Below are positions 22,411-32,895 of a stretch of DNA of 64,000 bases, in pieces (positions within the stretch are counted from its first letter, which is position 1; each line of letters starts with the position of its first letter). A program made the position numbers and the translations under genes. Where the stretch lies: NCBI GenBank assembly GCA_019787685.1, contig JAHNUO010000003.1:1240001-1304000 (forward strand). The letters run 5' to 3'. Source of the stretch: Chiua virens (lineage: Eukaryota; Basidiomycota; Agaricomycetes; Boletales; Boletaceae). The notes beneath the pieces are model-generated. The model saw only the letters and a program-made list of their open reading frames with translations. It ran no database searches and was not told the origin of the DNA.

Positions 22411-22639
22411 AGGCCTGAACCCCTGAAGGCCATAAGCGAGAAATAATAGTTGTCAAAGCAAAGCAAAGTTAAAGCAGATTTGCAGATTTCAGTTTTGGAC
22501 TCAGATGTGGAGTTCCTCATATAAATTTGGGGCATGCTTTCATTCCTTAACTTCCAACTTCTACCATGTCCAATATCAACAATGTTATGCATGGAGCAAC
22601 AAGTGTCTCAAGAAGGCTGACAATGACAGCAACAAGCTG

Positions 22640-23488
22640 TTCAAGGTGAAGGTGTCAGAGTGATGTTAATGCACAAAGGCGTGGAAGGAGGAGGAGGGAT
22701 GGAGGAAAGCAAAGGAGGCAAGATAGAAGGCAGAGGAAGTGAGGTGGAAAGCAGAGGAGGTAGAGAAGGTCAAGGAGGAGAAGCTGATCAAGGAGACTGA
22801 GGAGGCAGCCAAGAGGAGGATGAGTCATAGTTAAGTCCAAGTAGCATGGAGCTGACAGGGTTGGCAAGCCAAGGAGATCCAAGCAAAGCAAAGTGCTCTG
22901 AAAAACAAGGGCAAGGGGAAGGAGAAGGAGAGGGAGCCGTGTGCAAGATATGTAATGGTGGGGATTAAGCGTGTTCCTGGAGAAGGGAAAAAGGGTCAGT
23001 CCTGCAAGGCTTGCCAGAAGAGTAAGCTGAAGTATGAGCTCCTAGGAGAGGAGCAACCAGAGAAGAGATAGAGGAAACACACAGACAACAAGGAGGGGCC
23101 AAAGACGAAGAAGACGAGGTTGGTGTCTGTGAAGGTGGTGGAGGCAGGGCCAAGCAGGGACCAGAGCTGCAGAGAGTGCATGGGGAATGCAGAGATAGTA
23201 GTGATCTGGAAGGATATCACTACTGCCTTCAAGCTGCAAATCAAGCAGCTGTATCGCTTGACAGTGCAGGGGGAAAGAATGGCAGATTGTATGGAGAAAC
23301 TGGCTCATCTGAAAGGAGAGGAGCTGCATGGGAAGTGGTCACCAGAGCCGGAGTCAAAGGAAGAGGATACCGACATGATGGTTGGAGTAGAGTCGGAGGT
23401 AGTGGAGTTAAGGCAGGAGCAGCAGGAGTTGCACAATGAAGAGGATGTAGATAGACTGAGGGAGCATCTGGCTAAGGGCAAGGAGTAG
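22640..23488 (+). pseudogene. antisense cysteine-cluster/coiled-coil ORF within the marY1-like element
   Basis: The plus strand here runs opposite to the retroelement. An open frame of 122 aa is intact at 23120-23488 and ends with a K/E-rich coiled-coil-like tail (VESEVVELRQEQQELHNEED). Upstream, in pieces, are K/E/R-rich segments and a cysteine-rich block (GKKGQSCKACQKSKLKYELL at about 22985-23045) resembling the basic half of a Zn cluster. From memory, similar multi-copy ORFs of unknown function are frequent beside retroelements in mushroom genomes. Stops and frameshifts break the 5' half. Confidence 0.45.
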
Positions 23489-23489
23489 A

Positions 23490-24984
23490 TAGAAACTTTG
23501 TTTAATAATAATTGTTCATCATTATGTGGAGTAAGGTCCAGGTTTGTCCAGGTACCAGAGATGGAACTCCATAACGATTTCAGAGGCATGCCTGAGTTTG
23601 GTAGCCAACAACCAAGAGGTTTCTTCATCAATGCCTTCATAACCAGCCCATTGTACCAAAACTTAGCCAAGTCCAGGAATGTTATTGTGTCATAGGTGGG
23701 GATGAAGATACATTGTTTTGACAGGTGGTCTACTACGACTAGGATGGCAATGTAAGTTGCATAACCAGAGGACAGAGGAAGCTGTTCAATGAAGTCTATT
23801 GATATGGAGTTCCAGGGATGTTCAGAGATGGGGAGTTGTTTCAGTAACCCATAAGGCTTATGTCTTGGAACCTTTGCACAAGCACAGGAGGTACAGGATG
23901 AGATATACTCTTTGATGAATGTCCTGATTCCAGGCCAAGTGTATTCATGGTGAATAAGTTCCAAAGTGCAGTTTTGTCCAAAGTGTCCAGAGAGTGGATG
24001 ATCATGTTTGTAGCAGAGTACTCGGAGCTGGAGATCATTGGAGTCAGGGACATGGATGCAATTGTCTAGTCATAAGAAACTGTCTAAATTGATGTTCCAA
24101 CATGACTCTGAGGGTTTGGACTTGGATATGTGTGCTGTGGCCAGAGGGTCAGAGGGAAGAGCAGAGAGGATATTATTATGAAGGGTGAAGAGGGTGAAGA
24201 GGATACTTGTTCAAAGTACCAGAGCAGTGAGACATGTTGCTCTAAGGGAAGATGCAAGCTGTTCTTGGGTAAAAACTGGTCTAAAGTTGTGAGGATTGAT
24301 GCAAGTGTAGTCCCTATCCTCCTCTTCAGGATAGATATCCCATTGTTGAGTGAGGGCATCAGGTTTAGCTCCAAGGCATCCAGGTTGGAAATAAACGATT
24401 ATATTGAATTGACTAAGGAACTTCAACCAGCAAGCTTGTTGCCGACTCAAGAGTTTCATAGTGGAGAAATATTCAAGGTTTTTGTGATCAGTGACAACAT
24501 CAACCAGAGTGCCAGAGCCTTTGAGGTAATGTCTCCAGGTTTGGAATGCTTCATGAATAGCGAGCAGTTTTTTGTCATGGGTATCATAGTTAAGCTCCAG
24601 AGGAGACAATGTCTGAGAATAATACATAACAGGCCAGACTTTATCATCCAAGCACCAGATGGAGAGAATACCAGCGATAGTATAGTCAGAGGCATCTGTT
24701 TCCATAATGAGGGGAGTGTTAGGGACCCAATGCATCAGAACAGGTGCAGAGGTAAAAGCATCCTTAAGATTCTGGAATGCAGAGCGGCAATCATCACTGA
24801 AGTTTCATGGAGTGCCTTTGCAAGTCAGGTGAGTCAAAGGAACAACAATATTGGAGTAATTGGAGATGAAATATCAGTAGAAATTTGTGAAACCAAGAAA
24901 GGACTGAATATCCTTCACCTTGCAGGGTTTGGGCCAGTCTTGAATAGATTTGACTTTCTCTGGGAACATGGAGAGACTGGAGGG
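23490..24984 (-). pseudogene. pol: marY1-like gypsy pol: RNase H and integrase
   Basis: Leftward from 24960 the minus strand encodes PEKVKSIQDWPKPCKVKDIQ, SFLGFTNFY, the RNase H region (METDASDYTIAGILSIW, DKKLLAIHEAFQTWRHYL, VVTDHKNLEYFSTM), LGAKPDALTQQWDIYPEE, and then the integrase finger and first catalytic block (HHEYTWPGIRTFIKEY, CTSCACAKVPRHKPYG, ISIDFIEQLPLSSG, VVVDHLSKQCIF). The DDE core after about 23650 is missing. Part of it (24211-24735) is still open for 174 codons. The RT part lies beyond the copia insertion at 29056-30173. Confidence 0.8.
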
Positions 24985-27900
24985 AGAGAGCTGGTACCTG
25001 AGGTACTGGGGCCATCATTGAGTGAGAGCATGGTCCCAGCTTCCATTGGTGTGCTAACCATTGTGGACTCGAGCAATCCAAAATGCTTGAGAACTAATGT
25101 GATGTATTGTTCATGCAAGATTGAAACAGTGCATTTGGCCCTGTTGTCATTGAGTTGGAATCCCATCAACTAATCTTCTTCTTCTTCTTTCATTTTTGAA
25201 GATCTCATGGAGTTGCTAGCACATGTGGTTTATTGTTTCAAGTGAGCTAGCAACAGATAGCATATTATTGACATGGATTGCAAGGATTACGATGCTGATG
25301 GCCAGATGGCAGACATAGACAGCATGGTCCATGGGACATTGCATGAATCCAATGCTGAGTAACTTTTTTTTCATGTGCTTATTCCATAACCAAGCACCCT
25401 GTTTAATTCCATAGAGACCATGGAGGAGTCGGGTAGGTCAATTTGTGTTGTCTTCGAAACCTTTGGTTTGATACATATACATAGACTTCTGTGTCTATTT
25501 GGCTATGTAAGAAGGCACCAGTGACATTGTCTTGTCCACAGAACCAGCTGTATGAGGCAGCAATGTGAAGGATGATCTGAAGGGAGTCAAGACAGACCAT
25601 GGGGGCAACGTGTCAGTGAAATCAATGCCAGGGATCTGTGAGAATCCTTGTGCCACAAGATAGGCTTTGTAGCATAGGATTTCACCTCCTGGCCTGAATT
25701 TAAGTGTATAAGTCCATTAATTTCCAATCAGTTTGTAGCCATTGGGAATTTTATCTACAAGGGTCCATGTCCCCCATCCCTCAAGCATTGTGATCTTCTT
25801 TTTCATTATGTCCCACCATTTTTCTGAATCTGGACTGTTCACAGCCTCACAAAAGCTGGTAGGTACAGAATGTCCATATGCAACAAGGCATGCAAGTTGC
25901 ATTGTTGCAGTTTGCATGTCTGTGTCTACAGATTGCTCAGATTGGGTTCAGACTTGGGTTCTCTAGTTCAAGTTTAGCAGCTCATGCCAAAGCCTTTGCT
26001 TCCTGGTGAGTATCTTGATCCCCCTTTTCTCATGTTTCTTTTAGCTTTTGAGCATCTGCAGCTTGTTTGATCCAGGACAGTTGTGTAATGCAGGTTGATC
26101 GTCGTGGTAGTGGTGGGGGAGCTGCAGGAGGGGTTGAGATAATTTGGAGTGGGGATGTTTGTGTACAGGTTGCAGGTTGTGAAGGCAGGGGTTCTAGTTC
26201 TTCAGTAGGTTGGGAAACAGCCAGTTTGACTGGTATTGTAGCTACTTGATGAGTGGACTTGGTCATGGTCACCTCCCTCGCTTAGATTGGTAGGGAGTAG
26301 GTCATCATCATTGGTTGCTTCTTGGCTGAAGATTTTCTCATATATGATAATGTCACAGGAGATAATAAACTGGTGTTTGGATGGTACCCAAACCTTGTAT
26401 GCTTTAGATCCTCATTTAAATCCGCACCAAATTCCATCAATGGAGTACACATCAAGTTTCTTGCACTGATCTGGTGGGACTTGAATATGGCAATGAGATC
26501 CAAAGATGTGGAGGGTGGATAGATCAGGTTTCCAACCATAGTAGGCTTCATGTGGAGTAGATTTGTTAAGGGCTTTTGTAGGACTCTGGTTGCATGCGTA
26601 CAATGCATACTTGTGAGCTTCTGGCCAGAACACTTTTGACATTCCAGCATTCTCAAGCATTGTAAGAGCATGTTCATGGGTTGTACAATTGAACCGTTCT
26701 GCAACACCATTTTGTTGTGGTGTGTGAGGGGCAGATAGCTCATGTATGACCCTATTTGACTTGAACCATTTGTGAGGTTCTCCTGCATGAATTCACCCCC
26801 TTGGTTGGAGCAAATGATCTTTACCTTTCATTCTTGGGTGGTCTCAAGTTGGGTGATGAGGTTTTTGATTGCCGTGGATGCTTTATCCTTCAACTTCAGG
26901 TACTCCTTCTATCTCTTCCAGCTATGGTCATCTATGACTACCAATACATAGCTAAGTCCAGATATTGAGTGGTGGGGGAGTGGACCTTGAAAATCCATAT
27001 ATAGTCTGTCAAGTATTCTGGATGAGCAGTTTAAGGCAGTATGGGGGAATGGGGCCTGAGGATGCTTTCCTTTCGCACATCCATTGCAGGGGCCAAGTGT
27101 TCTGGTTGGAGGTTGAAGGGGTGATAATGCAGTTGACCATGTATAGCCCATGTTGTAGTTTGCCTTCCATGATTATTTCTCTATCTGGTTGACTTATCGA
27201 CATGTGGCCATTGGCTTTCATGATCACCATATCCTTTTTGTCCATGCAGCTTTCCAAGATCAGGTTGTTGTGTGTGTCAGGTACATAGCATACATCTTTG
27301 AGTGTGATGATGCAAACTTTTTGTCCCTTAATGCTGACAAGGATTGTGACTGATCTGGTACCAAGTACACATAGTTGTGGGCCCTCAGAGTGAATGCCCT
27401 TGATGGTGTCATCTCAGGGTGTGAATGTGGTGAAAGCTGAGCGTATGGTGCAGATATTAGTGGTGGATCTGCCATCGAGTACCCATCTGAAGCATAAGTG
27501 AGTTGAGGGGTGCAGTGTCAACATCTACGAGAGGGTTTTCTCAGACGCGCATGATAGCATATCATCCTCAGAGTCAGATGATGAGCTGGCTATAGCTTGG
27601 TTTGTCTTATGTCTGTGTTTACGATCTCTCTCGTGGTCTTTGTGATCCTGCTTTTTCTCCTCTTTCAACTCTTTGTCCTTCTTCCCCTTCTTTTTCCTCT
27701 GTGGACCTTGTCCAAATTTCAGGCCCCCTTTTCCATAGCAGTTCTTTTGCCAATGACCCGATATACAACAGTTATCGCAGTAGGGTTCACCAGGTATGGG
27801 TATGTGGCTAAGGTTGCAGTTATTTTTCGACTTCAATTGGTTTCCCCATTGGTAAGTGGCTTGGTATGATGCTGCACTCCCTGCCTAATTTGTATGGATA

Positions 27901-28786
27901 CCATATTCATCTTTGATGTGTCGTTTGATCTCGCTAGTGGTGTAGTGTGACGGCAGTCCAGCAAACATGTAGTTCCAGGTAGACGGCATGGAAATGTGCA
28001 GAAAGCACGCAAAGAGGTTGTCATGGATGTCTCATTTCATAAGGATTAAGTCATGTCGATAAGATTTCATTTTGGCAATGTGGGTAATAAGGTCCTCTCC
28101 ATCAGTGTATTTCAAAGTCACTAGTGTGGTAATGAGGAGTGTCCAGTCTGTAAGTGTGTGGCCTGTGAAGAGGCACTTTGCTTCACACTAGATTTCCACA
28201 GCTATATCTAGGTAACCTAGTTGTGCAATAACTTCCTCTGTCATATTCAATGTAAGGATAAGTCAGACAGCAGCATCCACTTTGAGCCAGCGACAGATTA
28301 TTTTCATTGTCTCTTTTGTAGATAGTGGGAGGGTGTTGTCACAGTAATTGAATAGGTTGACAGTTTCAAGGGTGGATTTTAGCATGCTCATCCACGATAC
28401 ATAGTTGTCGGGTTTGAGCTTATGCTGTAGCTGATATAGCCCCGAGTGTTTCAACAGATCTATGCTGCCTTTTAGGGTCCAGTGTGTGGGTCATTGTCAT
28501 CATCTGACAAGTTGTTAATATAGCCCTTATTGTGCCAGGGTTTCACATCTGGATTGGATTGTCTTTTGTAAGGGTCTGGAGTGGCAAAACCAGGGTTTGT
28601 CATCGGGTTTGAGGGTACCAGCGGCATGTTTGTCTGAGCTGCACACTGTCCAGACATGGTGTGGCATGATGAGTTTTATTGCAGGTCTCATTTTGGGCAT
28701 GAGTGGTAGCACGGTGTGTCAGTGACTGTGTGTTGATGTCCAAAATGGGGTTTTTGGCTCAGATGGAATGGCCAGGGCTCATAACC
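24985..28786 (-). pseudogene. Ty1/copia gag-pol, degenerate
   Basis: After the priming site at 28773-28786 the minus strand shows a gag region ending in a CCHC knuckle (YCDNCCISGHWQKNCYGKGG, about 27780) and a K/E-rich tract. Then come a protease and pre-integrase region (VCYVPDTHNNLI; LYMVNCI), integrase (ELSAPHTPQQNGVAERFN; MLENAGMSKVFWPEAHKYAL; HEAYYGWKPDLSTLHIFGSH) and the end of RT (LLESTMVSTPMEAGTMLSL, about 25070). Most of RT is badly damaged. At about 24985 the sequence passes straight into gypsy pol with no 3' LTR, so the copia 3' end is deleted together with the missing stretch of gypsy RT. Confidence 0.8.
28773..28786 (-). promoter_or_regulatory. primer-binding site complementary to initiator tRNA-Met anticodon arm
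   Basis: Immediately inside the LTR the minus strand reads GGTTATGAGCCCTG. The plus-strand form CAGGGCTCATAACC equals the anticodon stem-loop of fungal initiator tRNA-Met (CAU anticodon) as I recall it from yeast. Drosophila copia is primed in this way by a half-tRNA. The identical 14-mer occurs at 34748-34761. Confidence 0.6.
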
Positions 28787-29055
28787 TGAGAGCAAGTGCA
28801 CTAGAACAAGTGGACATCAGTCCCTCAGTCTTGCAGTGGCAAGAACTCTATATATATACCTAGAACAAGTGGACATCAGTCCTGTAGCTTGTCAGTACAC
28901 AGTATGTATGTAATGCAGATGAATGACTTACCCTCAGTCTCATGGTGGCAAGAACTGAGGGAAAGACTGTGTCTATGACACATAATATTTATATGTGGCT
29001 GTGTGATTACTAATCATATCATAGTGTTGTACTGTATCTATCGTATTGTCCAACA
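28787..29055 (-). mobile_element. 5' LTR of the Ty1/copia element
   Basis: This 269-bp repeat has plus-strand ends TGAGAGCAAG ... TTGTCCAACA. It is defined by the priming site on its inner side and by gypsy RT codons (ending HREHV, then EVL) that stop at its outer side at 29056. Internally, CTAGAACAAGTGGACATCAG occurs twice and CTCAGTCT-type tracts recur. No partner 3' LTR is present in the window. Confidence 0.65.
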
Positions 29056-30173
29056 GAGTCTTTAGAGAACCTCTCAGACATGCTCCCTGTGGGAAGCTTT
29101 ATCCATCAAGTAGATTAAAGTGTCATCCAAGTAGACTATCACACAAACATCTAATAGATCAGTAAAGATGATATTGACAAACCACTGGAAAGCTGCAGGG
29201 GCATTGGTCAAGCCAAAAGGCATGACAAGCCATTTGTAAGATCTGTAGCATGTGCAGAATGAAGTCTTCCATTCATCTCCCTCAGCGATGCAGACTAAGT
29301 GATAAGCATAGTGGAGGTCAATTTTGGTATAGATCTTCACGTTGCTTGGAGCATTGAAGAGGTCAGAAATGTGTAGGGTTCTGCGTGGGTACACCCATGG
29401 GTATCAGAGCTTATACCCATACCCATACCCACCAAAAACCCATACCCATGCCATGGGTATGGGTTTTCCTGTGGGTATCAAAAACCGTACCCATGGGTTT
29501 AGTAGTACCAAGCCTAAACTATAGACTAAACCTTGTTCTAAACATCATATCTATACTCATTCTGCTATCTTATACCTTATCCTAACTTAGCTAAACCTCA
29601 CTCACTCATGGTAAGCCATCATCATCATTACCCTCACCTTGCTATGGACCCACTGTACCCACAGCATGGGTATGGGTATGGGTATGGGTATCCAAAGTCC
29701 AACCCATACCCATACCCATGGGTATAAAACCCACAACCCATGTGGGTTACCTATACCCATGCAGATCCCTAGAAATGGGAGGAAGCAGGTAGCAGTCTTT
29801 CTTTGTGATCTTATTGAGTTCTCAGAAGTCAATGCAAAGGTGGAGTAAACCATCCTTCTTGCAGACAAAGAGAACTGGAGTGGCATGAGCAAAGGAGGAA
29901 GGGCAGATGAAGCCCATAGTAAGATGCTCATCAAGGAATGTATGGAGGGACCCAAGTTTGGAGAGAGAAAGGAAATAGGTGGTTCCTAGTGGAGAGGAGG
30001 CACCTTTTCTAAATTGATCCTGAGGTCATGCTTGTGATGTGGAGCAAGCGTGGATGCTTTGCTCTTACTGAACACATTGGTGAAGTCATGGTATTCCAGA
30101 GGAATGAAGAAGAGACCAACAGGGTTTTGGGGGAGGTGGAGACCGAGTGGAGCTCAGTTTCCTGGGGACAGAA
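29056..30173 (-). pseudogene. pol: marY1-like gypsy reverse transcriptase, split by a hAT-like element
   Basis: From the right: GASSPLGTTYFLSLSKLGSL-type sequence, HATPVLFVCKKDGLLHLCID, ELNKITKKDCYLLPPIS (to 29780), then a 398-bp insertion, then [66 protein letters not shown] and [10 protein letters not shown] (active-site YLDD kept, about 29110). It stops at the copia LTR. The stop codons are few, so this copy is younger than the copia and Plavaka remains. Confidence 0.85.
29374..29771. mobile_element. hAT-like short element, family A, copy 2
   Basis: This 398-bp element has ends TAGGGTTCTGCGTGGGTA / TATACCCATGCAGATCCCTA and 8-bp flanks GAAATGTG (29366-29373) and GAAATGGG (29772-29779). The interior is mostly GGGTAT and ATACCC words. 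Removing the element plus one flank restores the RT reading frame in the order expected, so the insertion is simple. Confidence 0.8.
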
Positions 30174-30954
30174 TATAGAAAACTATAGTGTAGTCACTAC
30201 AGAAACTATAGTAGCTAATGACCGATATAAAGTCAGCTTATGTAATCTACCAAATCAAGTCCATATGAGTTGACTTGAATCTCAGATTTACAACACTCTC
30301 CCTCAATGAGTATGGAGAAAGATCAAAGGAATAGGTAAAAATAAAATAAAATAACCTTTCTTGTTCCAATGAAACAACCTTTACTTCAAATGAGTGTTGT
30401 GTTGTTGGTCTTGATGAGGCTGCACTTGGTTGATGTCCATATATGGAAATTGCAGCTCAGCTAATTGTGCTCTTGCTATCTGTGTGCACATGCATCCACT
30501 GTCGACTCTAGAGTCACTCTGCTCATTCATTGTCAGTGTGGGATGCTTCCCCAGCATCAGGACCTTCCATGACACATCTGATGCATCTAACGCAACTGAT
30601 TCAGCTTCAACATGATTGTTTGATCTGGTAAGTCTTTTTGCTTGGTTCTGCTCTGCTGACCTTTCTAGATCGCATTTTGAGCTTTGCACATCGACACGGT
30701 GGGTCTGGGAGGTTGGTAGGTCATCTGGGATGATGGTTTGGTGGTTTGGATGGCCTAGGTATGTTGCATTTTGTTTGTTCATAGCATTCTTGCTGACTTG
30801 TGTCTCTTTTAGCTACTGATGCCATTTTGACTTGTTTGGAGTCACAGTGTTCATTGGTCATTATGCCATCCATCCAGGGACCTCTCCCATCATATCTGAC
30901 TTGTCTTGAAGTGTTTTGATGCTGCACTTTGCCTTCAACATCTCCCAAAGTGGA

Positions 30955-31650
30955 TAGTGTTTTAAGGTCCAGTTGCAGGACTGGTCCAGGGTGGTCCTGG
31001 TCATGGTACTTTACAAAAAGAAATGGTCCTGGTCTTTCAAAATTTGAGAAAAATGAAAAGACCGATATTGGCCCAGGGTCCCCCCACTTAGGCCTACTTT
31101 CCATACTTTTTGCAGTATTTAGGTATTTATTTGGAATTTCTATAATCAAAATCAAGTTTGTACTCCCTAAATATGACATCCATCCCAGAAATGGCTATAT
31201 CCCTGCCAGTTATGGACCAATTCTCACGATTATTAGACTCACAGCATGCCAGGGGTCTATTCTACATTACGTACACTGATGGAAAAGTATAATTTGTGCG
31301 GATATACCTATCTCAATTGTGATCTCTATTGCAAATGAGTAGATAACCCCTGTAGATAACATGTGATGTGAAAATGATAATATCTCAGCCATTTATCAAC
31401 TGATTCCCATGAAAAGTGAATGCCCAGAAAGGCAAGACTCTAATCTAAATTCGGTACACTGATGACTAAGCCAGTCTTTGTGAACAACCGGTCCAAACCA
31501 GTTCTAAAAAAGTTGTTAAAGTTGTTAGGACTGCTTTTTTGCAGTTTTGGTATGGTCCTACCACTTTTGGAAGCTTACTAAGACTGGTTGCGGTCTGGTT
31601 GCCTCATTTGGACTGTGGAAAACTGGACCAGACCGGACTTTAAAACACTA
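30955..31650. mobile_element. hAT-like non-autonomous element, family B, copy 3
   Basis: This 696-bp element starts TAGTGTTTTAAGGTCCAG and ends CCGGACTTTAAAACACTA, the best-matched inverted ends of the three family B copies. The flanks AAAGTGGA / GAAGTCAA agree at five of eight positions, consistent with an old 8-bp duplication. The interior repeats GGTCCTGGTC and ACTGGACC words. It is inserted in the 119-bp-LTR element. Confidence 0.7.
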
Positions 31651-32895
31651 GAAGTCAATTGGACCTTCTCCTGCCCTCCTGGACCTCTATCTCAATATTG
31701 TGCCTTCATTTTGATGAAGCACTTGCTCTTGTCACTTGTGGCACATTCTAGGGTGCTCTGGGCATCATCTCCAACAATCTGGCAGTCTCAATCATCTTCA
31801 TCATCTCAACATTCAACCTTCTAGCCTATCTGGCCTCCTGGCCAGTTTCTTCAACATAGCGCCTTCATTTCAATGAAGCACTCTGTTCTGTTGCTTTGGG
31901 GACCCTTTAGGTGAGTAGGGAAGTTGACTGATGCAGCCATTTTATTGTCCAGGTCATTTGTTTTGTCTGGACCAGTCTGCTTGGCTCCTCCTCCTCCTAT
32001 CTCTCTAACTTGGCATGGCACTTTTGGGTTGTGCCTGGATTGCTTTGTTTCACTGCTAGGGGCATATAGGAGGTCCCTGGGACTGTCTGGTGCAAGCACA
32101 TTACCTATGGTGCACACATTGTCACTTGGAGCTCTCTCAGGTGAGTTCTCTCTCCTGCTCAGCTCTGCATGTTTGCACTTCCGTTCTGATGCATTCCATA
32201 GCTTCTTTGGTCACTTCTTAGCTTCCTGATTGTCTATGGATACTGCTGATGCATCCATCTCATCACTGGGACCCTCAATGTCTTGGCTTGCAGGTACAAC
32301 CTGCTCCTCCTTGAGCTGGACACTTGGGGGTTCATTCTCTTGTCATGTGACATCGTTGGGAGGCTTTCATGGTTCAGGTGAGTCATTCAGCATGTGCTGA
32401 TGACATTCGTCAGATGCCATATCACCTGGTATGAATGACTCGTCAGCCAACTCAGTTTATGTGCTCAACAATTGTGCATCATCGTACTCTGTTGTTTCAC
32501 TGCACTGTCATCTGAGTGGACTGTGGATTGGTGGAGTAGGCTGTAGAGGACCTTCATGTAAGTCCTCATTGACTATTTTGTCATATTGATCGGTTTCATT
32601 AACCAGTGATGTTGATTGCTCATGCACTGTTACACATCTGCTCTCTTCCTCAATCAACATGGTTTGATGCAGTTCAGCACTCTTCACCTCATCATGCACA
32701 TCTCTGTGCATTTTCTCTGCAAGTTCATTGACCCATGGCATTTCCGACTTGATTTCAGCTAGAATCTTCCAACTCTATTTCAACTATTTTGCACTCATGC
32801 ACAGCCATTTGTGGCTTTTTGTTACTTTGCTCTTCAACATTTGGTAGTTCTTATAATGGTTGTACTATAGACTTGTTGAATTGATTTTTGAGGTA

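Noticed and set aside
24130..25173. 347-codon plus-strand ORF, the longest plus frame in the region
   Set aside because: It is the antisense shadow of the well-supported minus-strand gypsy RNase H (24211-24735) and copia RT; the plus product has no recognisable motif.
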